Assembly: GCA_023443865.1 (NCBI GenBank)
Contig: JAEZST010000011.1
Span: forward strand, 248,001 to 312,000
Length of the DNA: 64,000 nucleotides
Origin: Spirochaetota bacterium
GTDB lineage: Bacteria; Spirochaetota; Spirochaetia; Treponematales; Treponemataceae
Direction: 5' to 3'
Shown: piece after piece, positions 42,009 through 50,688 of the stretch
How the letters are laid out: every line of letters starts with the position of its first letter
Numbering within the stretch: the first letter of the stretch is position 1
Notes under the pieces: model-generated
Databases searched by the model: none
The model's input: only the letters and a program-made list of their open reading frames with translations
What the model was told of the DNA's origin: nothing
Program-made: the position numbers and the translations under genes

Positions 42009-43833
42009 GCTGCCGGAAGGCTTTCGCCGCTACGATCCCTTCCCGGGGATCGAAGACCGCGCCTTCTGGGGGTCCCTCGACCCCGCCGCGGCGGCGAGTC
42101 TCGTCGCCGCCGGGGAAAGCCGCCTGGGATACGGGTATCCCGCCCTTCCGCCCTCGCTCTACCTGGACTTCACTCGGACGGGTAACCGAAGCCGATTCGA
42201 GGAACGCTACTTCGCCCGCCGGCGCACCCTTAACGATTTCGCCCTCGCCGAATGCGTCGCCGCCGACGGGAGGTTTCTTGACGGGGCGATCGACGGCATT
42301 GACGCGATCTGCTCGGAATGGGGCTGGCAGCTCCCGGCCCACAATTCGTATATCCGCGATACGCCCCAGCTTCCCCTGCCCGACCACGGTCGCCCGGTCC
42401 TCGATCTTTTTGCCTGCGAAACCGGCGCCCAACTCGCCGTAACGGTCGGCCTTCTCGGTTCCCGGCTCGACGCGGTAAGCCCGGCAATCGGCGAACGGGC
42501 CCGCGCGCTCGTCCGGGAGCGAATTATCGGGCCGTACCTCGGCGAGCACTTCTGGTGGATGGGAAAGGGCGACGAGCCCATGAACAACTGGACGCCCTGG
42601 TGCACGCAAAACGTCCTCGTCGCCGCGGGGCTTTTAGGCCTCCCCCCCGACGCCATGGGGTCGATCGTCGGGAAGGCCGCGGCCAGCCTCGATTTTTTCC
42701 TCAAGGATTACGGCGACGACGGATGCTGCAGCGAAGGGGCGCAATACTACCGGCACGCGGGACTCTGCCTTTTCGGCGCCACGGAGATTCTCGAGGCGCT
42801 TGCGCCCGGTGTATTCGCCCCCGTCTATAGGGAAACGAAAATCAGGAATATCGCGCTCTACGTCCGGAACGTTTACGCGGGGAACGGCTACTACGTTAAC
42901 TTCGCCGACTGCTCCCCCGTCGCCGGGCCCGCGGGCGCCCGGGAATACCTTTTCGGCAAGCGGGTCGCAAGCGCCGAGCTCATGGACTTCGCCGCGAGCG
43001 ACTTCCTGACGAAGGTTGACTACGCCCTCCCGGACGAAATCAACCCGCTCTACCGCGTCCAGTCCGTCGCCGCGATCCCCGAGATACGGGCCTATGCCGG
43101 GGAACGCGGCGCTTCGGTCCGGAACCCGTTCGCCTCGCCTCGGGAATTGCCATCCGAACCGCCGATTCCGGACGTCTGGTACCCGAGCGTCGGCCTCCTG
43201 ATAGCCCGTTCCCGTTCGCTGTGCCTCGCCGTGAAGGCCGGTTGCAACGGCGACAGCCACAACCACAACGACACGGGTAGCTTTACCCTCTATAAAAACG
43301 GCCGGCCCTGCTTCATCGATATCGGGGTGGAAACCTATACGGCCAAGACCTTCTCTCCCGGGCGGTACGAGATTTGGACCATGCGGTCGGATTGGCATAA
43401 CCTGCCGACCTTGAACGGGTACATGCAGGAAGCGGGCCCGGAATTCGCCGCCCGCGACGTTGAGCCGCGTATGGGCGAGGACGAAACCTCCATTTCCATG
43501 GAACTAGTCGGCGCCTGGGGCAAAGCAAGCGGCGCGCTGTCATACCGCCGCAATGTAACGCTCGATAAAAAGTCGGAACGGATGACCGTCGATGACAGGT
43601 ATGACGGGGAAGGACCGGCGGTACTCAACCTGATTACCGAACTGAGGCCCGAACCGTTTGCCGGCGGGATACGTATCGGAGACCTTGCCTTCGCGGCGAT
43701 CGGGGGAGAAACGGGAGATATCGGGATCGACGAGGTACGAATCGAGGATCCGCGGCTCGCCCTCGCCTGGAAGGACCGCGTGTATCGGGTCCGCCTTCCC
43801 TTCGCCGACGCGATTACCCTAACCATCGAATAG
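41986..43833 (+). CDS. Heparinase II/III family protein (copy 2)
   Basis: A 615-residue protein with the same two-domain plan as copy 1: an alpha-helical toroid (about 1-360, with NNWTPWCTQNVLVAA and GAQYYRHAGLCLFGATEILEAL) and a C-terminal sandwich with NGDSHNHNDTGSFTLYKNG, FIDIGVETYTAKTF and WHNLPTLNG. The catalytic-type His and Tyr residues are present. Sequence outside these motifs is unlike copy 1, so it likely cuts a different linkage or end of the same polymer. No signal peptide. It starts inside the response-regulator gene with GGGGGA upstream, so expression is tied to the two-component operon. Confidence 0.85.
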   Translation: MYRERLSKLPEGFRRYDPFPGIEDRAFWGSLDPAAAASLVAAGESRLGYGYPALPPSLYLDFTRTGNRSRFEERYFARRRTLNDFALAECVAADGRFLDGAIDGIDAICSEWGWQLPAHNSYIRDTPQLPLPDHGRPVLDLFACETGAQLAVTVGLLGSRLDAVSPAIGERARALVRERIIGPYLGEHFWWMGKGDEPMNNWTPWCTQNVLVAAGLLGLPPDAMGSIVGKAAASLDFFLKDYGDDGCCSEGAQYYRHAGLCLFGATEILEALAPGVFAPVYRETKIRNIALYVRNVYAGNGYYVNFADCSPVAGPAGAREYLFGKRVASAELMDFAASDFLTKVDYALPDEINPLYRVQSVAAIPEIRAYAGERGASVRNPFASPRELPSEPPIPDVWYPSVGLLIARSRSLCLAVKAGCNGDSHNHNDTGSFTLYKNGRPCFIDIGVETYTAKTFSPGRYEIWTMRSDWHNLPTLNGYMQEAGPEFAARDVEPRMGEDETSISMELVGAWGKASGALSYRRNVTLDKKSERMTVDDRYDGEGPAVLNLITELRPEPFAGGIRIGDLAFAAIGGETGDIGIDEVRIEDPRLALAWKDRVYRVRLPFADAITLTIE

Positions 43834-43844
43834 GAGCGGAGAGA

Positions 43845-44618
43845 ATGAGCCTGGAGCTGAGCCTAACCGACGCGCGAAAAACGGGAAACGAGATCAATCT
43901 CACCGTCGAGAGGGAATACGAAAGCGGGGACGAGATCGTCCTCAAGTCGGACGGGGCGGGCCGCCATGCGGTAATCCGGTTTGACGAAACCCTGCCCCCT
44001 ACCCTTGTCTATCTTTCCGGGCCCGAGTTCAGGTTCCCGATTCCCTTCGCCGAAAGTCGGGTCGGCTACTCTCCCCGGGCGTTCGCCGGCGCGAGGCACC
44101 TGATCTCGGCGCGATACGCGACGGAACGCGAAATTTCCGCATACCGCAACCTTGCCCTGAATCCCCACGATTTCGGCTCGAACGCCTCGGCCTATCCTCA
44201 CGCCGAGGCGAACGTCGTGACTCGGGGAGAAACGGCCTTCGCCGCCAGAAACGCAGTGGACGGCCTCACCGCGAGCGACGGTCACGGCGAATGGCCCTGG
44301 ACCAGCTGGGGAATCAACCGCGATCCCGAAGCGCGCATAACCGTCCGCTTCGGCCGGACCGTCCGACTCGACAGGGCCGCGATATACATACGGACCGATT
44401 TCCCCCACGACGCGTGGTGGCGATCGGCAACCCTCGCCTTCTCCGACGGTAGCGAGACGCTCCTGACGCTTGAAAAGCGCGAAGGGGCTCAGGGGTTTTC
44501 CTTTCCGGAACGCGACGTAGAATGGGTACGCCTTGAGCGCCTCGCGAAGGCGGAGGCCCCCTCGCCTTTCCCGGCCCTCACGCAGATCGAGCTTTACGGG
44601 ACCGAAACTTTCTCGTGA
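43845..44618 (+). CDS. F5/8 type C-like (discoidin) carbohydrate-binding protein
   Basis: A 257-residue protein. The C-terminal 130 residues resemble an F5/8C galactose-binding-like jelly roll: NLALNPHDFG..., FAARNAVDGLTASDGHGEWPWTSWGINRDPEARITVRFGR, LDRAAIYIRTDFPHDAWW and a final LTQIELYGTE strand. The N-terminal 110 residues are beta-rich without a clear family. No signal peptide is visible, which is odd for a glycan-binding module and suggests work on internalised oligosaccharide beside lyase copy 2, 11 nt upstream. AGGAG precedes the ATG. Its 3' end has been copied into the repeats downstream. Confidence 0.65.
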   Translation: MSLELSLTDARKTGNEINLTVEREYESGDEIVLKSDGAGRHAVIRFDETLPPTLVYLSGPEFRFPIPFAESRVGYSPRAFAGARHLISARYATEREISAYRNLALNPHDFGSNASAYPHAEANVVTRGETAFAARNAVDGLTASDGHGEWPWTSWGINRDPEARITVRFGRTVRLDRAAIYIRTDFPHDAWWRSATLAFSDGSETLLTLEKREGAQGFSFPERDVEWVRLERLAKAEAPSPFPALTQIELYGTETFS

Positions 44619-44705
44619 TTTGACCGCCCGCATGCCGGGAACGGCGGCCTTTCCCGGCCCTTACCCAGGTCGAGCTTTACGGGACCGAAACTTTCTCGTG
44701 ATTCC

Positions 44706-44778
44706 CTTGTCTACCTACCGGTCGGTAGCAACCGAAGCTAACAAACCAAGGTTACCGACCGGTAGGTAAGGCCATGAC
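44706..44778. repeat. 73-nt paired palindromic element, copy 2
   Basis: TACCTACCGGTCGGTA (44712-44727) and TTACCGACCGGTAGGTAA (44752-44769), as an inverted pair with linker GCAACCGAAGCTAACAAACC. Same ends as the copies at 31839 and 44834. Confidence 0.92.
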
Positions 44779-44833
44779 GCCCTCGCCCTTACCCAGGTCG
44801 AGCTTTACGGGACAGAAACTTTCTCGTGATTCC

Positions 44834-44906
44834 CTTGTCTACCTACCGGTCGGTAGCAACCGAAGCTAACAAACCAAGGTTACCGACCGGTAGGTAAGGC
44901 CATGAC
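44834..44906. repeat. 73-nt paired palindromic element, copy 3
   Basis: Identical to copy 2 over 73 nt as far as I can read, exactly 128 nt downstream of it. Identity implies a recent tandem duplication. Confidence 0.92.
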
Positions 44907-44957
44907 AGAACCGAAACCTTCTCGTGATTTGACCGCCCGCATGCCGGGAACGGCCTA

Positions 44958-46178
44958 TTAATCCGCTGAAGACAGGCCCGGCTTCGTCACTGCCCTGAGA
45001 AAGATAACCATCGCGGCCGTTTGCACCGCGACCGAGAAGACCACCAGGGGCACCGGGCCCCACGTGTCGTAAAGCAGTCCGATGACGGCGCTTCCGACGA
45101 ACCAGAACGCGCCGAATACGGTATTGAACATGCCGAAGGCGCGGGCCCGCCGATCCTCGGGAACCCGGTCCCCGATGGCCGCCTTGAGGATCGATTCCTG
45201 GGTGCCCACGCTAATTCCCCACAGGGCCATGCCCGCGAGAATCCAGCCGAAGGAGCCGAGAAAAACGAGCGGCGCGGTGAAAACCTCCGCCACGAACAGG
45301 GCGGCGAGGGCGACGAGCCCGAATCGGTCGTAGAGCACGCCGAAAACGATGGCCGCGACCGCGTCCACCGCCATGGCACCGGCGTACAGGAGGGGTATCG
45401 CGTCCGCGTTAAAGGTTCCGGCGTTTTTCAAGTGCAGCCCGATGAGGGGGAAATCCGTAATGCCCATGGCGAGCAGGCCGCTGGCGAGGGTAATGACCCA
45501 GAACGCGCGCGGAAAGCCCTTGCCGTTAAACGGCGGCGTTTTGGTCTTCACCTCGAAACGGTCCGGATGGGGAAAGACAAAGCGCGCGGTCAGGGCGAGG
45601 GCGACGACTATGGCCGCGGGAATGAACAGGAGCAAAAGCCCCTTTCGGTATACAGCCAAATCCGCCCCGCCGTTTTTCGCGATGAGCAAAAGGGAAAACA
45701 GCGCCGGGCCGAGAAAGGCGCCGACCTGGTCCATCGCCTCGTGGAGGCCGAAGCCGAACCCGCTGCCCGTCCGTTTGGCCGCGAAGGAGAGCACCGCGTC
45801 GTTGGCGGGTTTCCGGATCGCCTTGGCGGCGCGTTCGAGAAAGAGGAACGCAACCGCGAGTTCCCAGCCGTCCAGAAAGGCCATAAGGGGGAACGAGGCC
45901 ATCTGGACCGCGTAACCGACGATAATGAAAAGCCAGTATTTTTTCGTCCGGTCGGCGAGGGAACCCGAAACCAGCCGGAGGGCGTATCCGGCGAATTCGC
46001 CGATTCCCGCCGCGGCGCCAAGGGCGAAGGCGCTGGTGCCCAGCAGTTTGAGATACTGGCCGACCACGCTCCTGCCGCCCTCGTAATTCATGTCGGCGAA
46101 CAGGCTTATGAAGCCAAACATAACGATGAAGGCAATCGCCCCTGCCTTCGTGAATCGTCCCGCGTCTTTCTCCGTCAT
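44958..46178 (-). CDS. Major facilitator superfamily transporter
   Basis: A 406-residue inner-membrane carrier with about twelve helices. The loop between helices 2 and 3 is GSLADRTKKYW, the MFS A-motif form, and GVLYDRFGLVALA repeats it between helices 8 and 9. Helix 4-5 has FLERAAKAIRKPANDAVLSFAAKRTGSGFGFGLHEAMDQVGAFLGP, marked here only by the motif RKPANDA, which resembles a group of bacterial MFS proteins of unknown substrate. GGGAGG precedes the ATG at 46178. It stands alone, convergent with the polysaccharide genes, so its substrate cannot be inferred. Confidence 0.88.
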   Translation of the reverse strand: MTEKDAGRFTKAGAIAFIVMFGFISLFADMNYEGGRSVVGQYLKLLGTSAFALGAAAGIGEFAGYALRLVSGSLADRTKKYWLFIIVGYAVQMASFPLMAFLDGWELAVAFLFLERAAKAIRKPANDAVLSFAAKRTGSGFGFGLHEAMDQVGAFLGPALFSLLLIAKNGGADLAVYRKGLLLLFIPAAIVVALALTARFVFPHPDRFEVKTKTPPFNGKGFPRAFWVITLASGLLAMGITDFPLIGLHLKNAGTFNADAIPLLYAGAMAVDAVAAIVFGVLYDRFGLVALAALFVAEVFTAPLVFLGSFGWILAGMALWGISVGTQESILKAAIGDRVPEDRRARAFGMFNTVFGAFWFVGSAVIGLLYDTWGPVPLVVFSVAVQTAAMVIFLRAVTKPGLSSAD

Positions 46179-46294
46179 GAAAACCTCCCTCTTAAAAAAA
46201 CGTTATCGTATGCGGTTACTTTAGCCTTAATTCATTCGGGGTTCATGGATATTATAGAGGTCTTGGAGTAGAATTGTTACCGGGGAGAGTATCG

Positions 46295-47407
46295 ATGGCT
46301 ACAAAAAAAGTACTAATACTATTCGGCGCCGCCGCGCTGATTCTCGCGCTTTCGTCCTGCACGAGCTTACGCGCGAATATGCTCCTCCTTCAGGAGACTA
46401 CCCGGGAGGAAAAGGCGGGCCTGCTATTCCAGGACGGCCTTCAAAAGTATCAATCGGTCATATTGCGGGACCAGGACCTGACCGCGATACCCGCTGTCCG
46501 CACGCGCTTCAGCGACGCGTTGAAGCTTGACCCGGAACACGCCGGGGCGAAGAAGTACCTCGCCGATCTTGAGGCCTTCCGCACCAAGCAATTCGCGCTG
46601 AACCTCGCCACCGCCAACGAGCTTTCCAAAAAGGGAAAACGCACCGCGGACCAGGACTACGATTACGTGGTGGCGGTAAAAAAGCTGAAGCAGCTCGACT
46701 CGGGCGCGCCCGAGACTAAAATACTGTCGAAAACCACCGCAGAACTGAGGACCGAGGTGATCAAGTCCCGTTCCGACGAACTCGCGGCCATGCAAAGGGA
46801 AATCGACGCGGAAACCGACCGCTCGGCGAAACTCAAGAAACTCAATGGCGCGAAGCGCCTTGCCGACAGCATTATCTTCATCGACCCGATCAATCCCTCC
46901 GTTGGCCTTGCCAGGGAGGGGATAGAAAGGAAAATCGAGGAACTTACCCAGGCGCAAGCGGCCGACGTCGCCCAGGCGCCGGTTAAGGAGGCCGCCGCAG
47001 CACCGGCCAAAACGCCGGCTAAGGCTCCCGCGAAAGCCCCTGCCAAGGCAACGGCCAAGAATGCGCCGCCCGCCCATGACTACGACGCGGATATCCAGGA
47101 AATTCTCGGTACCATAGACGTTCAGATCAAGGCGCGCAAGCCCGCCGAGGCGATGAATATCGTCAGGGCCAACCAATCGAGGCTGAACGTAAAGGCCAAC
47201 CAGGACAAGCTGGCCGCCAAGAAAGCCGAGGTGCAAAAACTGGCCGCCTCGATCTATCAATCGGGCATTGCCGCGTATAACGACGAGGATTACGAGACGG
47301 CCCGGGAAGCGTTCCTGAAGGTCGTTCAGTACGACGCGGGCTACGAGCAGGCGCAGGCCTACCTGGACCGTTCCGAAACCAAATTGCGCGCCCTGTCGGG
47401 CACCTGA
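46295..47407 (+). CDS. Repeat-containing lipoprotein upstream of the adenylate cyclase
   Basis: A 370-residue lipoprotein (signal core, then ALSSC). The mature protein is helical: an N-terminal half with TPR-like spacing (FSDALKLDPEHAGAKKYLADLEAF), a low-complexity Ala/Pro/Lys linker at about 230-262, and a C-terminal TPR-like pair (YQSGIAAYNDEDYETAREAFLKVVQYD, then EQAQAYLDRSE). It looks like a periplasmic scaffold. The start is the ATG at 46295 after GGGGAGAG; an upstream in-frame ATG adds seven residues without a better signal. It precedes the adenylate cyclase by 13 nt, so the two probably work together, perhaps with the lipoprotein feeding the cyclase's outer domain. Confidence 0.75.
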   Translation: MATKKVLILFGAAALILALSSCTSLRANMLLLQETTREEKAGLLFQDGLQKYQSVILRDQDLTAIPAVRTRFSDALKLDPEHAGAKKYLADLEAFRTKQFALNLATANELSKKGKRTADQDYDYVVAVKKLKQLDSGAPETKILSKTTAELRTEVIKSRSDELAAMQREIDAETDRSAKLKKLNGAKRLADSIIFIDPINPSVGLAREGIERKIEELTQAQAADVAQAPVKEAAAAPAKTPAKAPAKAPAKATAKNAPPAHDYDADIQEILGTIDVQIKARKPAEAMNIVRANQSRLNVKANQDKLAAKKAEVQKLAASIYQSGIAAYNDEDYETAREAFLKVVQYDAGYEQAQAYLDRSETKLRALSGT

Positions 47408-47420
47408 CGCGGAGACCGAC

Positions 47421-49685
47421 ATGATCAGTAAACCGAATACGTTCGAGGTTTTCGACCTGCTCCTTTCGGCTGCCCTCGTCGGCTGGTTTTTCGTTCCCCT
47501 CCCGGGAGGCTCCGCGGGCTCGGGCCCCGAGTCTTTTAGCGCGTGGAACATGGCGCTCGCCTTCGGCGCCGCGCTGGGCCCCGGTCCCGAAGCGGCCCTC
47601 GCCCCCTTCCTGTTCGCGACCTTTCTCGCGCCGCTGTTCGCGGCTTGGCGTCTTACGGTCTTCTTTACCCGGCTCAGGCTCGTCGGCTTCCTGTCGGCGA
47701 ACTCGCTCGTCACGGGAGCCGGCCGGATTATCGTGACGGGCGCGCTCGTGGTTATTTCCCTGCTGCCGGTCCTGGTTTTCGCCGACTCGAACGGCTGGTT
47801 CGCCGCGCAGAAGCCGGCCTCGTGGGGCTCGCCGGCGCTCATCCTCGCGATCAATATCGCCTCGGTCTGCGTGTTTCTCGCCCGATTGAACCGGAAAAAC
47901 CCCATATTCCTGGAGTACCGGGCCTTCCGTAAAACGGCGGGGGGCAAGGGCTTGTCGTCGAAGCAATTGAGGGGCGCGGCCTTTCTCGACGTGTTTTTCC
48001 GCATCCGAAGCAAGCTCTTTTTCGCGTTCATCGGCATCATTTCGGTGATCCTCCTCGTGCTCAGCGTAACCCTCCTGAGAAACTACCGTACGACCATCAT
48101 GGAAGCCGTGGCGGACGGGGCGCGAAGCCAGGTGGAACAGGCCTCCGCCGCGTACCGGGTAAACCTGGGCGACTCCATCGCCATGGTCGAATACATGAAC
48201 CGGCAGGTGGAGATGAACCGGGGGGCGACCTTCACGTACCACGACCTGACGGTCTATACCGACCTCTCCAAAGAGGTATACCTGGACGATCCGTCGCCGA
48301 ACGTGGGCGATTACCGGGCGGAGTTTTCCACCCTCGAACCCGCGACCCGCAATCCGGAACTGCCCGCCCTTTCGGCCGACGACGCGGCCGCGTGGCTTTC
48401 GGCCATCGCCGCGGGCAACCGGGTAATCGCGAAAGACGATCCGGTCGCGGGCACGGCGGCGTATACCAGCCCCATCGTCAAGATCGACACGGTCCGCAAG
48501 GGCGAGGAGAGAATCCGCAGGGAGCGTCTCCTGGGCTTCTCGGTCATGACGTTCGACCGGAACGTGATCATGCGCCCCTATTACCGCACCCGCGTCGCCG
48601 TAATCCTCATCACGGCCTTTTTTATCTACCTCTCCGTCGTGCTTACCTATCTCGTGGGGAACTATATCGTGAACCCGCTTTTGTTCCTGCGCATGAACGT
48701 GAGGAAGATAGCGGACATCCTCTCCACGATGATCCACGGCGAGACCAGGGTGGCCGCCTCCGCCCTGGTATACAACGACTGCGTGACGAGCAGGGACGAA
48801 ATAAAGTCCCTATCCTTCGAGATCAACGAAATGGTCTCGGTAATTCGGGGCATCGTGCCCTACATCTCCGCCTCCACCCTAAAAAACGCCGAAAGCGGCG
48901 CTACTTCCACCTCGCGAAAGGAACTCGCCTTCCTGTTCACCGATATACGCGGCTTCACCACCATGTGCGAGGGCATGGAGCCCGAGGAGGTGGTGACGGT
49001 GCTCAATCGGTACCTTGACCTGGAAACGGAGATTATCCTCAATAACCACGGCGACGTGGACAAGTTCGTCGGAGACGAGATGATGGCCTTCTTCGAGGGC
49101 CCGATGAAGGAAGTCAACGCCTGCCGCGCGGCGATGGAGATACGCCACGCCATGATGGAGGAAAAGGAACGCCGGGAAAGGGAAGGCCTGCCCGTGGTTT
49201 CAATCGGGATCGGCATAAACGTGGGACCCGTCGTTTTCGGCTCGGTCGGCGCGCGCGACCGCATGGATTTCACGTCCATCGGCGATACGGTAAACCTGGC
49301 AGCACGGCTCGAGGGGGCCAATAAGGCGTACGGCTCCAAGTCGTTGATCACCGAGGCCGTCTACGAAAAGGTGAAGGAAGAATACCTGTGCCGCGAGATC
49401 GATATGATCGCCGTGAAGGGAAAAACCGAGCCGGTGCGCATCTTCGAGGTGCTGCAGGAAAAGCCCCGCGCGCAGCCGAAACTCATAGAGATAAAGACGC
49501 ACTTCGAAAAGGGATTGGAAGCCTACCGAAGGGGCAAGTGGGAGGCCGCGCAGAAGTTCTTCGCGAAGAACGTGGACCTGTTCGGCGACGCCCCCTCGGC
49601 GGCCTATCTCGAGCGCGTGCGCGTGTACGCCAAGAATCCGCCGCCCCCGGGCTGGGACGGCGTGTTCAGGATGACGGTGAAGTAA
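47421..49685 (+). CDS. Membrane class III adenylate cyclase with C-terminal TPR-like tail
   Basis: A 754-residue enzyme that makes cAMP from ATP. Layout: about four N-terminal membrane helices (10-160), another near 200-222, an extracytoplasmic sensor (about 225-395), a membrane helix (about 397-417), a HAMP-like segment, the catalytic domain (about 490-680) and a helical tail with EKGLEAYRRGKWEAAQKFFAKN. The catalytic domain has both metal aspartates (FTDIRGF, VGDEMMAFF), the adenine-selecting Lys (VDKFVGDE) and the transition-state Asn/Arg (VNLAARLE), so it should be an active adenylate cyclase. The final region repeats the TPR theme of the lipoprotein upstream. Confidence 0.92.
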   Translation: MISKPNTFEVFDLLLSAALVGWFFVPLPGGSAGSGPESFSAWNMALAFGAALGPGPEAALAPFLFATFLAPLFAAWRLTVFFTRLRLVGFLSANSLVTGAGRIIVTGALVVISLLPVLVFADSNGWFAAQKPASWGSPALILAINIASVCVFLARLNRKNPIFLEYRAFRKTAGGKGLSSKQLRGAAFLDVFFRIRSKLFFAFIGIISVILLVLSVTLLRNYRTTIMEAVADGARSQVEQASAAYRVNLGDSIAMVEYMNRQVEMNRGATFTYHDLTVYTDLSKEVYLDDPSPNVGDYRAEFSTLEPATRNPELPALSADDAAAWLSAIAAGNRVIAKDDPVAGTAAYTSPIVKIDTVRKGEERIRRERLLGFSVMTFDRNVIMRPYYRTRVAVILITAFFIYLSVVLTYLVGNYIVNPLLFLRMNVRKIADILSTMIHGETRVAASALVYNDCVTSRDEIKSLSFEINEMVSVIRGIVPYISASTLKNAESGATSTSRKELAFLFTDIRGFTTMCEGMEPEEVVTVLNRYLDLETEIILNNHGDVDKFVGDEMMAFFEGPMKEVNACRAAMEIRHAMMEEKERREREGLPVVSIGIGINVGPVVFGSVGARDRMDFTSIGDTVNLAARLEGANKAYGSKSLITEAVYEKVKEEYLCREIDMIAVKGKTEPVRIFEVLQEKPRAQPKLIEIKTHFEKGLEAYRRGKWEAAQKFFAKNVDLFGDAPSAAYLERVRVYAKNPPPPGWDGVFRMTVK

Positions 49686-49719
49686 TCCGCTAGGACGGGC
49701 CGCCCGTTCGGGCCGCCCG

Positions 49720-50688
49720 CTACCGTTCCTCTCGGAAATAGGGAACGCCGAGCCCTTTCGGGGCCTGGTGTTCCTTTTTTTTGCGCCGGGCGATGAATAC
49801 CAGCACCGCGATGGTGGCCACGTAGGGCAGCATGTCCAGGAGCCGGGGCGATAGCGCGACCTTTTTCCCGAAGAAGGAAAGGTCGGCGTTCTGGAATTTA
49901 AAGCCGATCCCCTTGAGCGCGCCGAAGGCATAGGCCGCGAAGATCGCCTTGACGGGGTTCCAGGAGCTGAAGATTATCAGGGCAACGGCGATCCACCCCG
50001 CGCCGGCGGTTATGTTTTCCTGCCACCGGGGCACGAACACCAGGGAAAGATAGGCGCCGCCCACGCCGCACAAGAAGCCGCCCGACACGATATGGGCGTA
50101 CTTATAGAGCGACACGTTGATTCCCGACGCGTCCGCGGCGCCCGGGTTTTCCCCCACGGCGCGCGCGTTGAGCCCGGCCCGCGTTTTGCCGTAATACGCC
50201 GCGATCAATACCGCCGCGACCAGGGCCAGGTGCACGTATACGCTCTGGTCGAAAAGCGCCGTGCCCAGGACGGGAACGTCGCGAAGCACCGGAACGGAAA
50301 GGGGCGCGAAGGCTTCCCGCACCGAATCCGGGAGGGACTTTCCGGAAAGGCCCTTTCCCAAATAGCCGGAAACGCCCGTGCCGAAAATGGTCAGCACCAG
50401 GCCCGTGACGACCTGGTTGCCCCGGAGCGTGACCGTTATCAGGGCGTACACCAGTGCTCCCGCCGCTCCCGCCGTTCCCGCGGCGATCACCGCGAGGGCG
50501 GGACTGCCGGTGGAAAGGGCCGCGGAAAAGCCGACGGAGGCGCCGAGAAGCATCATTCCCTCGATTCCGAGGTTCAGGTTCCCGACCTTCTCGCACAGGA
50601 TTCCGCCGAGCACCGCGAAGAGGATATGCGTGCCCATCTGGACGGAGGTTTGCAGGAAATACGAAAGGGCTTCGACGAAGGGGCTCAT
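49720..50688 (-). CDS. Nucleoside ABC transporter permease 2 (YufQ/RnsD type)
   Basis: A 322-residue inner-membrane permease of the branched-type/BMP-associated family. It begins with VEALSYFLQTSVQMGTHILFAVLGGILCEKVGNLNLGIEGMMLLGA (only the motif NLNLGIEGMML is diagnostic) and has GNQVVTGLVLTIFGTGVSGYLG and LNARAVGENPGAADASGIN, all typical of the purine-nucleoside importers. Start at the ATG 50688 after GGAGGT, with a four-nt overlap on the preceding gene. It forms the channel with the other permease. Confidence 0.93.
   Translation of the reverse strand: MSPFVEALSYFLQTSVQMGTHILFAVLGGILCEKVGNLNLGIEGMMLLGASVGFSAALSTGSPALAVIAAGTAGAAGALVYALITVTLRGNQVVTGLVLTIFGTGVSGYLGKGLSGKSLPDSVREAFAPLSVPVLRDVPVLGTALFDQSVYVHLALVAAVLIAAYYGKTRAGLNARAVGENPGAADASGINVSLYKYAHIVSGGFLCGVGGAYLSLVFVPRWQENITAGAGWIAVALIIFSSWNPVKAIFAAYAFGALKGIGFKFQNADLSFFGKKVALSPRLLDMLPYVATIAVLVFIARRKKKEHQAPKGLGVPYFREER

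Larger units (their letters stand above)
44564..44954. repeat. Nested duplication of the gene 3' end with repeat elements
   Basis: The last 57 nt of the F5/8C-like gene (44564-44620) recur at 44647-44703 (83 nt on). The block 44658-44785, which carries that tail plus a 73-nt element, is repeated from 44786 with a period of 128 nt. A final partial tail (44907-44954, ending GACCGCCCGCATGCCGGG) matches the sequence that follows the original stop codon. This region also explains the 339-nt gap, which holds no gene. Confidence 0.9.
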
